Below, piece by piece: positions 42,068 to 50,598 of a stretch of 64,000 nucleotides of DNA (position 1 is its first letter; each line of letters begins with the position of its first letter). A program made the translations under genes and the position numbers. The notes beneath the pieces are model-generated. The model was not told the DNA's origin, did not search any database, and saw nothing but the letters and a program-made list of their open reading frames with translations. Source of the stretch: Bacillota bacterium (GTDB lineage: Bacteria > Bacillota > Clostridia > Christensenellales > SZUA-584); contig JAEWBO010000006.1 in NCBI GenBank assembly GCA_023391105.1, positions 75,370-139,369 of the forward strand, read 5' to 3'.

Positions 42068-42376
42068 TTACTTGGCGCCAAGGCCGCACTGCGTCTCAAT
42101 CACCATGCCCGCTTTCACAGGGGTGATGCACGTGCGCACGTTCGGCTGTCCGTCGACCACCATTGCGCAGTCGGTACACTGACCGATGCCGCAAAACAGA
42201 CCGCGCGGCTCATGCCTCTTTACCGTATAGCGGTTAATACGAATTCCGCTTGCCAGCAAAGATGCCAGTACTGGCTCTCCCGCTACGGCCTGAATCACCT
42301 TGCCGTCCACGGTGATATCCACCAAATTATCGGTCTTTACATCAAGGATCACATGATCCTTTACCCTCATATCCAC
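42068..42376 (-). CDS. [2Fe-2S] ferredoxin-like subunit (HcnA type)
   Basis: 102 residues with a ferredoxin fold and the plant-type ligand set GLFCGIGQCTDCAMVVDG plus a fourth Cys in RTCITPV. This is the HcnA-type subunit of the amino-acid dehydrogenase. I chose the GTG at 42374-42376, five bases after AAGGAGG; the ATG two codons later is the alternative. The HcnB-type gene starts 73 bases downstream. The RidA gene is 16 bases upstream. Confidence 0.88.
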   Translation of the reverse strand: MDMRVKDHVILDVKTDNLVDITVDGKVIQAVAGEPVLASLLASGIRINRYTVKRHEPRGLFCGIGQCTDCAMVVDGQPNVRTCITPVKAGMVIETQCGLGAK

Positions 42377-42392
42377 GGATGCCTCCTTGCCA

Positions 42393-42770
42393 TTACACAA
42401 TCGCAGTGAATTCCATCTCGACAACAGCACCCTCATACATGCCCGCGCATTGTGTGCAGCAGCGTGCAGGAAAATCACCCGTTTTGAAATACGTGGCGTA
42501 CACTTCGTTCATTTCGGGCACCAGCGCCATATCCGTCACATAGATGGTCACCTTCGCAATGTCATCGAGCGATGCGCCCACCGCCGCCAGCACGTTTTTG
42601 GCATTTTCCATAATGGCTTTAGTTTGTGGTTTGATGCCGCATTCCACCATATCACCGTTTATATCCGTGCCGATTTGAGTGGTAAAAACAAAGCTGCCCG
42701 ATTTAATACCCGTTGCGTAAGGGCCATGCGGTTCACCGTAGCCTTGGGGATTGATTTGCTCTCTTCTCAT
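42393..42770 (-). CDS. ridA: RidA-family enamine/imine deaminase
   Basis: 125 residues, the usual length of the YjgF/RidA family. It would hydrolyse reactive enamines and imines released by PLP enzymes or amino-acid oxidases to the oxo acid and ammonia. Recognisable features are INPQGYGEPHGPYATGI at the start, VTIYVTDM in the middle, and the FPARCC..CAG...VEMEFTAI end carrying the conserved Arg. Its place between the aminotransferase/dehydrogenase genes and the amino-acid dehydrogenase subunits fits detoxification of the imine product. Confidence 0.92.
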   Translation of the reverse strand: MRREQINPQGYGEPHGPYATGIKSGSFVFTTQIGTDINGDMVECGIKPQTKAIMENAKNVLAAVGASLDDIAKVTIYVTDMALVPEMNEVYATYFKTGDFPARCCTQCAGMYEGAVVEMEFTAIV

Positions 42771-42794
42771 GTGTATCTCCTTTCAATATGAAGA

Positions 42795-43772
42795 CTAAAA
42801 TTCGATTTCCACGTTTTTGTTGACCAGATACTGCGGCCTCACCTTTTCACTGAGCCGCATCACGAGCTGTGTAAGCGCGCGCCGTCTCGCGTCATAGAAC
42901 GAATCTTCCGATACAAATGCCGCATGTGGCGTAATCACGACATTCTCAAGCCCAAACAATTCGCTCGTCTCATTGGCTTCGTCCTCAATCACATCAATGC
43001 CCGCGCCCTTTATCACACCCGTTTTCAAAGCCTGTACAAGCGCCGGTTCGTCTACCACTGCGCCACGCGCCGTATTAATAAGGAAGGCGCTGCTTTTCAT
43101 CAGGTTGAGCTGTGGCTCGGATATGAGATGACGGGTGTGCGACATCAGCGGCGTATGCAGAGACACAAAATCGGATGTTTGCAGCAGCTCCTCCAGCGTC
43201 TCGGCTTTTTCGCAGCCGAACTCCGCGAGGTATTCCTTTGTTTTTGTGGGCGCAAACACCAGCACCTTTAAGCCCATCGCCTTGAGTATCGGCACCATCT
43301 GCTTGGGGATTTCTCCGAAATACACCAGGCCGAACGTCTTACCCGATACGCGGTACGTTTTATACCCGAGCAGCGGGTCCCAATGCCCTGCGCGCACCGA
43401 TCTGTCGAAGAAGCTGATCTTGCGCACGAGATCAATCATCATGCCCACCGCGTGAAGTGCCACCTCTTCGGCACAAAAGCCCGGCACATTGGTCAAACAA
43501 ATCTTGTGCGCCGTCGCAGCCTCCGCGTCCACATTGTTGTACCCGATGCTTTGCAGCGATACAATCTTGAGGTTGGGCAGTTGGTCCATCACCTCCGCCG
43601 TGATCTGCTCATATTCCACAACGAGGCCGTCAAATTCTTTGATATGGTTCACAAACGGCGTCTCTTTGTCTTTAATCTCAACCAGCTCGAGATCGGTAAC
43701 GCCCCATTCCTTGAGCAGGGAATTCTCATAGTCCAGATTGTCGTCGATATTGTAATAAACGGCCTTTGGCAT
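42795..43772 (-). CDS. CtBP-like D-2-hydroxyacid dehydrogenase
   Basis: 325-residue cytoplasmic dehydrogenase interconverting a 2-oxo acid and a D-2-hydroxy acid with NAD(H). The catalytic set is intact: Arg in NTARGAVVDE (about residue 236), Glu in IDVIEDEAN (about 260) and His in ITPHAAF (about 280). The cofactor motif is unusual, GLVYFGEIP where G-x-G-x-x-G is normal; the last position is often not Gly in the CtBP-like group, but the Tyr is odd. Encoded between the aminotransferase and RidA genes, it may reduce the oxo acid made from the imported amino acid. Confidence 0.87.
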   Translation of the reverse strand: MPKAVYYNIDDNLDYENSLLKEWGVTDLELVEIKDKETPFVNHIKEFDGLVVEYEQITAEVMDQLPNLKIVSLQSIGYNNVDAEAATAHKICLTNVPGFCAEEVALHAVGMMIDLVRKISFFDRSVRAGHWDPLLGYKTYRVSGKTFGLVYFGEIPKQMVPILKAMGLKVLVFAPTKTKEYLAEFGCEKAETLEELLQTSDFVSLHTPLMSHTRHLISEPQLNLMKSSAFLINTARGAVVDEPALVQALKTGVIKGAGIDVIEDEANETSELFGLENVVITPHAAFVSEDSFYDARRRALTQLVMRLSEKVRPQYLVNKNVEIEF

Positions 43773-43788
43773 GCTTATTGTCCTCCCT

Positions 43789-45060
43789 TTATAACGATTT
43801 TAGCGCGTCCTCAAATATGGCAAGGCCTTTATCAAGGTCTTCCTTTGTCACGTTGAGCGGTGTCGCAAAGCGCATTCCGTTGCCATGCACGCCACAGTTG
43901 AGCGTTAGCATCTTATGCTCTTGGCAATACTGCTTTACCTTGCTCCATATGTCTGGCGCAGGTGAGCCGTCTTCATGCGAGTACTCAACGGCGAGCATCA
44001 GCCCTAGACCGCGCACATCTGAAATACAGCGATATTTGTCTTTTATTTCAAGAAGTCTTTCCTTTAAATATGCGCCTTGTTTCACGCAGTTTTGGATTAC
44101 GCCGCCTTCTTTAAATTCGTCGAGCACGGCCAGCGCCGCCGCTGCCGCCACGGGGTTGCCGCCAAACGTTGTGCCATGCATGCCCGGATGCCACTCCGCC
44201 ATGATTTTAGGCGTGCTGACGATGGCGCTCATCGGCATTCCGCCTGCCAGCGCTTTGCCCAGCGTCATAATATCCGGCACCACATCAAAATTCTCACTCG
44301 CGAACATCTTGCCCGTTCGTCCAAAGCCGGATTGTATTTCATCAAATATCAGCAATATGCCGTGCTGGCTGCACAGCTCTCTAATGCCCTGCACAAATTC
44401 CTTTGTCGGAACGATATAGCCGCCTTCACCTTGCACGGGTTCCATCAATATAGCTGCCACCGTCTCCGGTGCAACCACGTACTGAAACAGCGATTTTATG
44501 TCGTTCAGGCAAAACTGCGTTCTTTGCTGTTCGTCAAAGCCTTTGGGGCAAAGGTCCTTGCCCGGATACGTAGCGAAATAAACGCCGCCCATATGCGGTT
44601 CGGAATACTTTCTGTATTTTGAGTTAGAGCCGGTTACCGCCGTGGCACCGATTGTCCTTCCATGGAACGACCCCTTAAACGCGATGATAGAAGGCCTTTT
44701 TGTATACGCTTTGGCGAGCTTGATTGCGCCGTCTGTGGCTTCCGCGCCGCCGTTAGAGAAAAATACCGAACCCAGCTTTCCCGGCGATATCTCAGCGATG
44801 CGTTTCGCAAGCGCCAATGTCGGCTCATAATTCACCAGATTGAACGAGGCTGTCAGCAGCTTTTCCGCCTGTGCCTTAACCGCTTGCACGACCCTTGGAT
44901 GGCAGTGTCCCAGCGCGTTCACGGCGATACCCTGTACGTAATCTAGGTATTGCTCCCCGTTAATGTCGGTCAAATAGCAGCCCTTGCCGCTGACCATCAC
45001 CAAATCGGTAGATTTCGCGAGCGCGGGGCTTAAATATGGTTTGTAGTCGTCAACTTTCAT
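43789..45060 (-). CDS. Class III PLP-dependent aminotransferase
   Basis: 423 residues of the GABA/ornithine/acetylornithine aminotransferase type, cytoplasmic. Signatures: FFSNGGAEATDGAIKLAKA (about residue 95), FKGSFHGRT (about 128), IFDEIQSGFGRTGK (PLP-contacting Asp, about 238) and TLGKALAGG with the Schiff-base Lys (about 265). Start ATG 45058-45060 (MKVDDYKP) was preferred over an in-frame upstream start without a binding site. The family acts on omega-amino groups or on 2-amino acids; the substrate is not evident. It lies between the cytidylate-kinase-like and 2-hydroxyacid dehydrogenase genes. Confidence 0.93.
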   Translation of the reverse strand: MKVDDYKPYLSPALAKSTDLVMVSGKGCYLTDINGEQYLDYVQGIAVNALGHCHPRVVQAVKAQAEKLLTASFNLVNYEPTLALAKRIAEISPGKLGSVFFSNGGAEATDGAIKLAKAYTKRPSIIAFKGSFHGRTIGATAVTGSNSKYRKYSEPHMGGVYFATYPGKDLCPKGFDEQQRTQFCLNDIKSLFQYVVAPETVAAILMEPVQGEGGYIVPTKEFVQGIRELCSQHGILLIFDEIQSGFGRTGKMFASENFDVVPDIMTLGKALAGGMPMSAIVSTPKIMAEWHPGMHGTTFGGNPVAAAAALAVLDEFKEGGVIQNCVKQGAYLKERLLEIKDKYRCISDVRGLGLMLAVEYSHEDGSPAPDIWSKVKQYCQEHKMLTLNCGVHGNGMRFATPLNVTKEDLDKGLAIFEDALKSL

Positions 45061-45108
45061 TCGAATGTCTGTCCTTTCACAGTTTCTCATTTTTCGTTCG
45101 GTGCATCC

Positions 45109-45738
45109 CTAAATATCAATTCCGACCTTTGTCCTGACACACTGCTTAATGATCTCCGCGCAATTATTACGACCCACGCGTGAGCTGTTAAGGCAAAGGT
45201 CGTAGTTTGTGATATCGAGCCAATCTTTGTCCGTATAGAATTTGTTATACTCGGCACGGTATTTATCCGTATCTCTTACCATACGGCGCGCTTCCTTCTC
45301 ATCCACATCAATGCGATTCATAATGGATTTCACGCAATCGTTAAACGGCGCCTGTATACACACGCTTACCACATTGGGGTGGCCGCCCAGCACATGATAC
45401 GCTGCTTTTCCGAGCACCACAAACGACTCGGTTTCCGCAAGGTACTTTAAAACCTGAGCCTGATAGTTAAACAGATTGACGTCCGAAACGAATTTATCGT
45501 GCTCCGGAGTCAACACGTTACCGATGTATTTTCTGTCGGGTAACATCCCAAGAAACGTCCGTTTGAGCCTCTCGTCCGCCAGCTTAAACAGGTCTTCGTT
45601 GATACCGCTTTGAATGGACGCCATTTGCAGCAGCTCTTTGTCGATGAGCTTGATGTTCAGCTGCTGCGCAAGCTTTAATCCGATCTGCTTGCCTCCGCTG
45701 CCAAAGCCCCTCGCGATTGCAATCACAAAGTTTTCCAT
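45109..45738 (-). CDS. Cytidylate-kinase-like protein
   Basis: 209 residues of the Cytidylate_kin2 type: a P-loop variant IARGFGSGGKQIGLKLA at the start (about 8-24), LIDKELL, and a lid region with RRMVRDTDKYRAEYNKFY (about 148-168). Proteins of this group are often found in transport or regulatory loci and their substrates are mostly untested, so nucleotide kinase activity should not be assumed. It is encoded 18 bases after livF and precedes the aminotransferase gene, inside the same transcription unit. Confidence 0.8.
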   Translation of the reverse strand: MENFVIAIARGFGSGGKQIGLKLAQQLNIKLIDKELLQMASIQSGINEDLFKLADERLKRTFLGMLPDRKYIGNVLTPEHDKFVSDVNLFNYQAQVLKYLAETESFVVLGKAAYHVLGGHPNVVSVCIQAPFNDCVKSIMNRIDVDEKEARRMVRDTDKYRAEYNKFYTDKDWLDITNYDLCLNSSRVGRNNCAEIIKQCVRTKVGIDI

Positions 45739-45756
45739 AACGCTTTCCCCTTTCTA

Positions 45757-46473
45757 CTAAATTCCAAGATAGGCCTTTTGAATACCGCTGTCCTTTCTCA
45801 GTTCTTTGGAGCTTCCTTCGTTGATGATCTGCCCAACCTCAATCACGTATGCCCTTTTTGAGACCATCAAAGCCATTTTCGCGTTCTGCTCAACAAGCAG
45901 TATTGTCGTGTTGGATTCCTGATTGATTTTGCGAATAATACGGAAGTTCTCTTCCACCACAATCGGTGCCAAACCCATCGATGGCTCATCCAGCAGCAGC
46001 AGCTTTGGGCGGCTCATCAGTGCGCGCGCCATCGCAAGCATCTGCTGCTCACCGCCAGACAGCGTTCCGCCAATTTGACGGGCGCGCTCTTTGAGCCTTG
46101 GGAACACACTGAGTATCCATTCGCGATCCTTGATAATTTCGTCCTTATCTCGCCGCAGGTAAGCGCCAAGATTCAGGTTTTCAAGAACGGTCAGGTTTGG
46201 AAATATACCGCGCCCTTCGGGCACCATCGAAATGCCCATTTTCACGAGCTTATGCGCTTCTGTATTGGATATATCCTTTCCCTCGAACATGATGGCCCCC
46301 GGGTTGCACTTCACAAGCCTCGAAATGGCGCACAGTGTGGTGGTTTTGCCAGCTCCGTTAGACCCGATCAGCGCAATCACTTCGCCTTCATCAACACCAA
46401 ATGAGATGTCCCGAACTGCAGGAACCGCGCCGTAATTCACGCTCAAATTCTTAATTTCTAATATCCGGCTCAT
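45757..46473 (-). CDS. livF: Branched-chain-type amino acid ABC transporter ATPase LivF
   Basis: 238-residue ATPase on the inner face of the membrane. Walker A GSNGAGKTT (about residue 38), signature LSGGEQQMLAMARALM (about 137), Walker B KLLLLDEPSMGLAP (about 155), and the switch His region replaced by LLVEQN as usual in LivF. It overlaps livG by four bases (ATGA). It powers uptake together with LivG through LivH and LivM. Confidence 0.95.
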   Translation of the reverse strand: MSRILEIKNLSVNYGAVPAVRDISFGVDEGEVIALIGSNGAGKTTTLCAISRLVKCNPGAIMFEGKDISNTEAHKLVKMGISMVPEGRGIFPNLTVLENLNLGAYLRRDKDEIIKDREWILSVFPRLKERARQIGGTLSGGEQQMLAMARALMSRPKLLLLDEPSMGLAPIVVEENFRIIRKINQESNTTILLVEQNAKMALMVSKRAYVIEVGQIINEGSSKELRKDSGIQKAYLGI

Positions 46474-47276
46474 GTCATTTCCTCGCCTTCTTCGTCATCG
46501 TCCGTTTCGATGGAACCGCTTCCAAGGTAGGCCTGCTTCACCTTTTCGTTAACCTGTATCTCTTTTGGCTTACCCTCCGCAATGGTGACACCGTGGTCAA
46601 GAACAATGATACGGTCGGAAATATCCATCACAAATTTCATGTCATGCTCAATGATCAATACGTCGATATGCATTTCTTTTGTAATATGATGAATCACCTT
46701 CATCAGCTCAACCTTCTCGGCTGAGTTCATGCCTGCGCCGGGCTCGTCGAGCAACAACAGTTGCGGATCGGTAGCGAGGCCGCGCGCGATCTCAAGCAAA
46801 CGCTGCTTGCCGTAGGGCAGGCTGGTGCTGAGCTCTTCTTCCATATCTTCCAGCCCCACAATCTTTAATAGACCCTCGCATTTTTCGACGATTTCTTCAC
46901 GTTGTCTCTTCATCTTTCTGGGCAGCAGCACCGACGTCATCAGCTTCTCCTGATTACAACCCGGATGAGCCACCAAAATGTTTTCCAGCACGGTCATCAC
47001 CTTGAAAAGACGGATGTTCTGGAATGTCCTTGCAATGCCAAATTTGGTGCGTTCGTATGCCTTGATTTTTGTGATGTTTTCGCCTTTAAACAGAATCGTT
47101 CCCTCGCTCGGTTGGTAAACTCCCGTCAGCAGATTAAAAAAGGTTGTTTTCCCGGCGCCGTTGGGGCCAATCAGAGATAATATCTCTCCTTTATACTGCT
47201 CCATGCAGACGCCATCCACCGCTGTGAGCCCGCCGAACCGTATTGTTACATTATGCGCTTGGAGTATTTTTTCCAA
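46470..47276 (-). CDS. livG: Branched-chain-type amino acid ABC transporter ATPase LivG
   Basis: 268 residues. I chose the TTG at 47274-47276 (then EKILQAHNVTIRFGG), preceded by GGGGTGGG; the open frame upstream lies within livM. Walker A GPNGAGKTTFFNLLTG (about 40), signature LPYGKQRLLEIARGL (about 165), Walker B LLLLDEPGAGMN and the His of LIIEHDMKFV. The gene overlaps the end of livM by 26 bases. LivG and LivF together form the ATPase pair. Confidence 0.93.
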   Translation of the reverse strand: MEKILQAHNVTIRFGGLTAVDGVCMEQYKGEILSLIGPNGAGKTTFFNLLTGVYQPSEGTILFKGENITKIKAYERTKFGIARTFQNIRLFKVMTVLENILVAHPGCNQEKLMTSVLLPRKMKRQREEIVEKCEGLLKIVGLEDMEEELSTSLPYGKQRLLEIARGLATDPQLLLLDEPGAGMNSAEKVELMKVIHHITKEMHIDVLIIEHDMKFVMDISDRIIVLDHGVTIAEGKPKEIQVNEKVKQAYLGSGSIETDDDEEGEEMT

Positions 47277-48261
47277 TTGTCCCACCCCTTTCCACGTAGC
47301 GAAGATAAGCGTTCTTTGCTCTTTTTTCAATGCCCCATATCCCATTGGGTCTAAAAATCATCATCAAAATCATAACAGCGCCGTATATTATCAGACGGTA
47401 ATCGCTGAAGGTGCGCAGCGCTTCGGGCAGAGTCGTGAGCAATATCGCGCCAAGTATCGAGCCCGGTATGCTCCCCAAACCACCCAATACAACCATCGCC
47501 ACCATAGATATAGACTCGCCATACTGGAAGCTGGACGGACTGATAAACGCCGTATAAACTGCGTAAAAGCTGCCGACGACACCCGCAATCATGGCCCCTA
47601 TTGTAAACGCGAGCAGCTTGTATTTTGCGGGATATATGCCAATCGCCTGTGCGGCGATATCGTCCTCTTTCACGGAAAGCATCGCCATGCCAAACCCCGA
47701 TGTTGTCAGCCGTCTCATAAAAACGATCACAACGAGCAGAATAATCAATCCCAAAAAGTAATAATGCATCTTTGACTCAAGAACAAAGCCAAATATCGTT
47801 GGCGACGGTATCCCCGGCAGACCCATAGGTCCGCGCGTTAAATCCACGCTGTTGAGCACTGTGAGCCGAAACACTTCACCAAATCCCAGCGTGACAACGG
47901 CCAGATAGTCGCCGCGCAGCTTGAGCGTGGGAAAGGACAGCAGCGCGCCTACGATACCCACAAACACCGCACTGATCAATGCCGCCAACCAAAAAGACAT
48001 ACCCGCCTTCATCATAAGCAGTGCTGTGGTGTATGCGCCGATGCCGTAAAAAGTCACGTGGCCGAGCGAAAACTGCCCCGAAAAGCCGATAATCAGATTC
48101 AGGCTCAGCGCAAGGCTCGCGTAAATGAAGCAGGATATGATGATATGCAAAATATATGAATTTGAAATAACAAACGGCACCGCGATCAGTGCGGCCAGCA
48201 ATGCCATCAACAGATAGAGTTGTTGTTTTTTCGTCAGTATCAGTAACTTGAGCTTTTCCAA
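47251..48261 (-). CDS. livM: Branched-chain-type amino acid ABC transporter permease LivM
   Basis: 336-residue membrane subunit starting at a TTG six bases after GGGAGGT. About eight to nine helices, with family motifs LSLNLIIGFSGQFSLGH (about residue 52) and VVLGGLGSIPGSILGA (about 265). Pairs with LivH to form the channel. The tail after residue 320 is short and polar and overlaps livG. Confidence 0.94.
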   Translation of the reverse strand: MEKLKLLILTKKQQLYLLMALLAALIAVPFVISNSYILHIIISCFIYASLALSLNLIIGFSGQFSLGHVTFYGIGAYTTALLMMKAGMSFWLAALISAVFVGIVGALLSFPTLKLRGDYLAVVTLGFGEVFRLTVLNSVDLTRGPMGLPGIPSPTIFGFVLESKMHYYFLGLIILLVVIVFMRRLTTSGFGMAMLSVKEDDIAAQAIGIYPAKYKLLAFTIGAMIAGVVGSFYAVYTAFISPSSFQYGESISMVAMVVLGGLGSIPGSILGAILLTTLPEALRTFSDYRLIIYGAVMILMMIFRPNGIWGIEKRAKNAYLRYVERGGTIGKNTPSA

Positions 48262-48322
48262 GTTCTTACCTCCCCACTCCTAATTGAATCATCATAGAAT
48301 CTTGACGTGCTGGACTGATTGC

Positions 48323-49189
48323 TCAAACCTTATCGATATGCTTCACGCCGAGAATACCCGAAGGGCGAAGCACCAGAATCACAATCATAATGATAAATGC
48401 ATAGGCGTCTCTGTAGCCAGATGAAATATATCCTGCACCCAAGCTTTCAATGATGCCGATGATAAAACCGCCTGCAACTGCGCCGGGTATGGATCCGATT
48501 CCGCCGAGTATCGCCGCCGCAAACGCTTTCATGCCCAGCATATAGCCCATGGTGGGGTAAACCGCGTTGTAATAAGTGCCGATGCAAACACCCGCTATGC
48601 CCGACATAAACGCGCCAATACCAAACGTGAGAGCGATAACCACGTTGGTGTTGATACCCATCAGCTTAGAATGAGGTATGCTCACCGAGCAGGCTCTTAT
48701 CGCCACGCCCATTTTTGTTTTGTAGACAAGCAGATACAATATCAGCAGCATCAAAATGGTCAGTACCCAGATAATAATCTGAATATTTGTGAATGTGACG
48801 CTGCCCACCGTAAAAGCCACCTTGGGTATGGTGGGGAACGCTTGGCTTGAGCTGCCAAAAACGAGCTGTGCGACGTTTTGCAGAAACACGGACATACCCA
48901 GCGCGCTGACCAGCACGGCCATTCTCCTGTTTGTCTTGATCGGCCGATAAGCGATTCTTTCAACCGACATGCCGATAAACGCCGTCATCGCCGCCGCCAA
49001 TATCACCATGGGAATAACGGGGACTCCCAAAATTGTCAGAGTTAATCCGATGAATGTACCGACCATCAAGACATCGGCGTGTGCCCAGTTCACAATCTGT
49101 AGCACACCATATACCATTGAATATCCAAGTGCCACTATGGCATAGATGCTGCCTATAGTTAAGCCATTCACCATTTGCTGGAGAAACAT
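48323..49189 (-). CDS. livH: Branched-chain-type amino acid ABC transporter permease LivH
   Basis: 288 residues from the ATG at 49187-49189 (MFLQQMVNGLTIGSIYAI), which follows GGGAGG; an in-frame start ten codons upstream lacks a site. Eight or so helices, early motif ALGYSMVYGVLQIVNWAH and the permease loop AILGGIGSIPGAVAGG (about residue 230). It lies after an intercistronic hairpin that separates it from the binding-protein gene. Confidence 0.94.
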   Translation of the reverse strand: MFLQQMVNGLTIGSIYAIVALGYSMVYGVLQIVNWAHADVLMVGTFIGLTLTILGVPVIPMVILAAAMTAFIGMSVERIAYRPIKTNRRMAVLVSALGMSVFLQNVAQLVFGSSSQAFPTIPKVAFTVGSVTFTNIQIIIWVLTILMLLILYLLVYKTKMGVAIRACSVSIPHSKLMGINTNVVIALTFGIGAFMSGIAGVCIGTYYNAVYPTMGYMLGMKAFAAAILGGIGSIPGAVAGGFIIGIIESLGAGYISSGYRDAYAFIIMIVILVLRPSGILGVKHIDKV

Positions 49190-49211
49190 CCCTAACCTCC
49201 CTTTGTGATAT

Positions 49212-49239
49212 GGCTGCATGGCGTTGCTTCCATGCAGCC
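49212..49239. other. Intercistronic hairpin between livJ and livH
   Basis: Perfect ten-base arms GGCTGCATGG (49212-49221) and CCATGCAGCC (49230-49239) with an eight-base loop and no T-run on the minus strand. Hairpins at this place commonly protect the upstream binding-protein mRNA from 3' exonucleases, giving more binding protein than permease. Confidence 0.7.
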
Positions 49240-49271
49240 TCTCATCAATACCCGGTTTTTAAATTACCTGT

Positions 49272-50444
49272 TTATTCATAGATTTCAAACTTACCGTTTT
49301 TAACGACGAACCTTAAGTATTCCTTTTCCACATCGCCGTTGACAAACTTGTTAAGCCCTGTAACGCCTTCATAGCTGCTGTTTGTGATGGCCTTGTTGAT
49401 GGATTCGCGGTCCAGCGTCTCGCAGGTCTTCATGGCTTCGAGAATGACATAAGTCGCGTCGTATGCGAGCGCCGCCCAGTTTGAAGGCTCTTCGCCGTAT
49501 TTTTCTTTGAATGCCATGACAAACGCTTGAACCTTGGGATCATCGTTTTCCGGTGTAAAAGCGCCCAGTGTGTAAATGCCTTCTACATCAGCGCCGCCTT
49601 CGGAAATCAGAGCAGGGGAATACAGACCGTCAGCACCGCAGATCGGCACATCACCAAGACCCAGCGTTTCAGCCTGATTGGCAATCAGCACGGTTTCTGT
49701 TACCAGCCCGCAGATGAATATGCCGTCAACACCCGCTGCTTTGATGCTTGTCAGCAGTGTGCTGAAGTCTTTGGTTTCTCCATAAACGAACGTGCCCGTG
49801 TAAGGAATCGCGAGGCCGAGTGTAGCGGCTTCTTCTTCAAACATCTTGGAAATACCCAGACCATAGTCGTCCTGCTCATACAGCAGCGCGACATTTTTCC
49901 AGCCAAGATCCGCACAGTAGCCAGCGCCAAGCTTGCCGACGTATGCGTCAGATGCGCATGTCCTAAAGAAATAGGGGCTGCTGCCGGTTAAGTCGGGCGA
50001 TGTGGAGACCGGGCTGACAGCCGACAAACCGGCCTTTTTGTACACAGGCACCTGAGCCAGCGCGCATGAGCTGTTATAAGATGTCACCACTGCAAGGATG
50101 CTTGCATCTTCTGAAAATTTGTTGGCAATAGATGCTGCCGTTGTCGGATCTGCTTCATCGTCCTGCGAATCGATGACCACGTCGCGGCCATTGATGCCGC
50201 CCGCCGCGTTCACTTCATCAATCGCCATCTGTATGGCCTTAACAATGTACTTGCCGTCTGCCGCCACTGTTCCGGACAGCGGGAACGAGGTTCCGATCTT
50301 AATCGAGTCTGCGCTGACAGGCGTCGAGCCGGACGGCGATACTGTGGATGCCGGTGCCGCACAGCCCGCGAAGACCGTTAACACCATAACGAGCGATAAC
50401 GCCGCAGCCACCATCTTCTTGATACCAAAACTTCTCTTTATCAT
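49272..50444 (-). CDS. livJ: Branched-chain-type amino acid ABC transporter binding lipoprotein
   Basis: 390-residue extracellular lipoprotein capturing the substrate. Signal peptide with lipobox VFAGC (Cys at about 28), then a Ser/Pro linker and a type I periplasmic-binding fold: IGTSFPLSGTVAADGKY, GGINGRDVVIDSQDDE, ALLYEQDDYGLG and AALAYDATYVILEAM. The HAAT family covers Leu/Ile/Val but also other amino acids, amides and urea, so the specificity is open, although the leader at 50520-50631 hints at branched-chain amino acids. ATG follows AAGGAGG. First gene of the long operon. Confidence 0.94.
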   Translation of the reverse strand: MIKRSFGIKKMVAAALSLVMVLTVFAGCAAPASTVSPSGSTPVSADSIKIGTSFPLSGTVAADGKYIVKAIQMAIDEVNAAGGINGRDVVIDSQDDEADPTTAASIANKFSEDASILAVVTSYNSSCALAQVPVYKKAGLSAVSPVSTSPDLTGSSPYFFRTCASDAYVGKLGAGYCADLGWKNVALLYEQDDYGLGISKMFEEEAATLGLAIPYTGTFVYGETKDFSTLLTSIKAAGVDGIFICGLVTETVLIANQAETLGLGDVPICGADGLYSPALISEGGADVEGIYTLGAFTPENDDPKVQAFVMAFKEKYGEEPSNWAALAYDATYVILEAMKTCETLDRESINKAITNSSYEGVTGLNKFVNGDVEKEYLRFVVKNGKFEIYE

Positions 50445-50519
50445 ATACTCCTCCTTAAAAATAGTGGATTATATAACAGGCATCTGACATATCTCAGACA
50501 TACCTTTATATCGTTGTAC

Positions 50520-50556
50520 AAAAAAAGGCGCTGATAGCAGTTACTATCAACGCCTT
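50520..50556 (-). terminator. Intrinsic terminator in the liv leader
   Basis: On the minus strand AAGGCGTTGATAG (50544-50556) pairs with CTATCAGCGCCTT (50525-50537) with one mismatch around a six-base loop, then seven T residues (50520-50526). It lies 42 bases after a ten-residue leader ORF and about 75 bases before the livJ start. It must be bypassed for the operon to be expressed. Confidence 0.8.
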
Positions 50557-50598
50557 CGTTATTAGTCTACACAACGCCATTGTCATGCCGGCAACAGT

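Noticed and set aside
50486..50497. 12-mer GACATATCTCAG shared with 2266-2277
   Set aside because: Short match in AT-rich intergenic DNA with no common structure around it; most likely chance.
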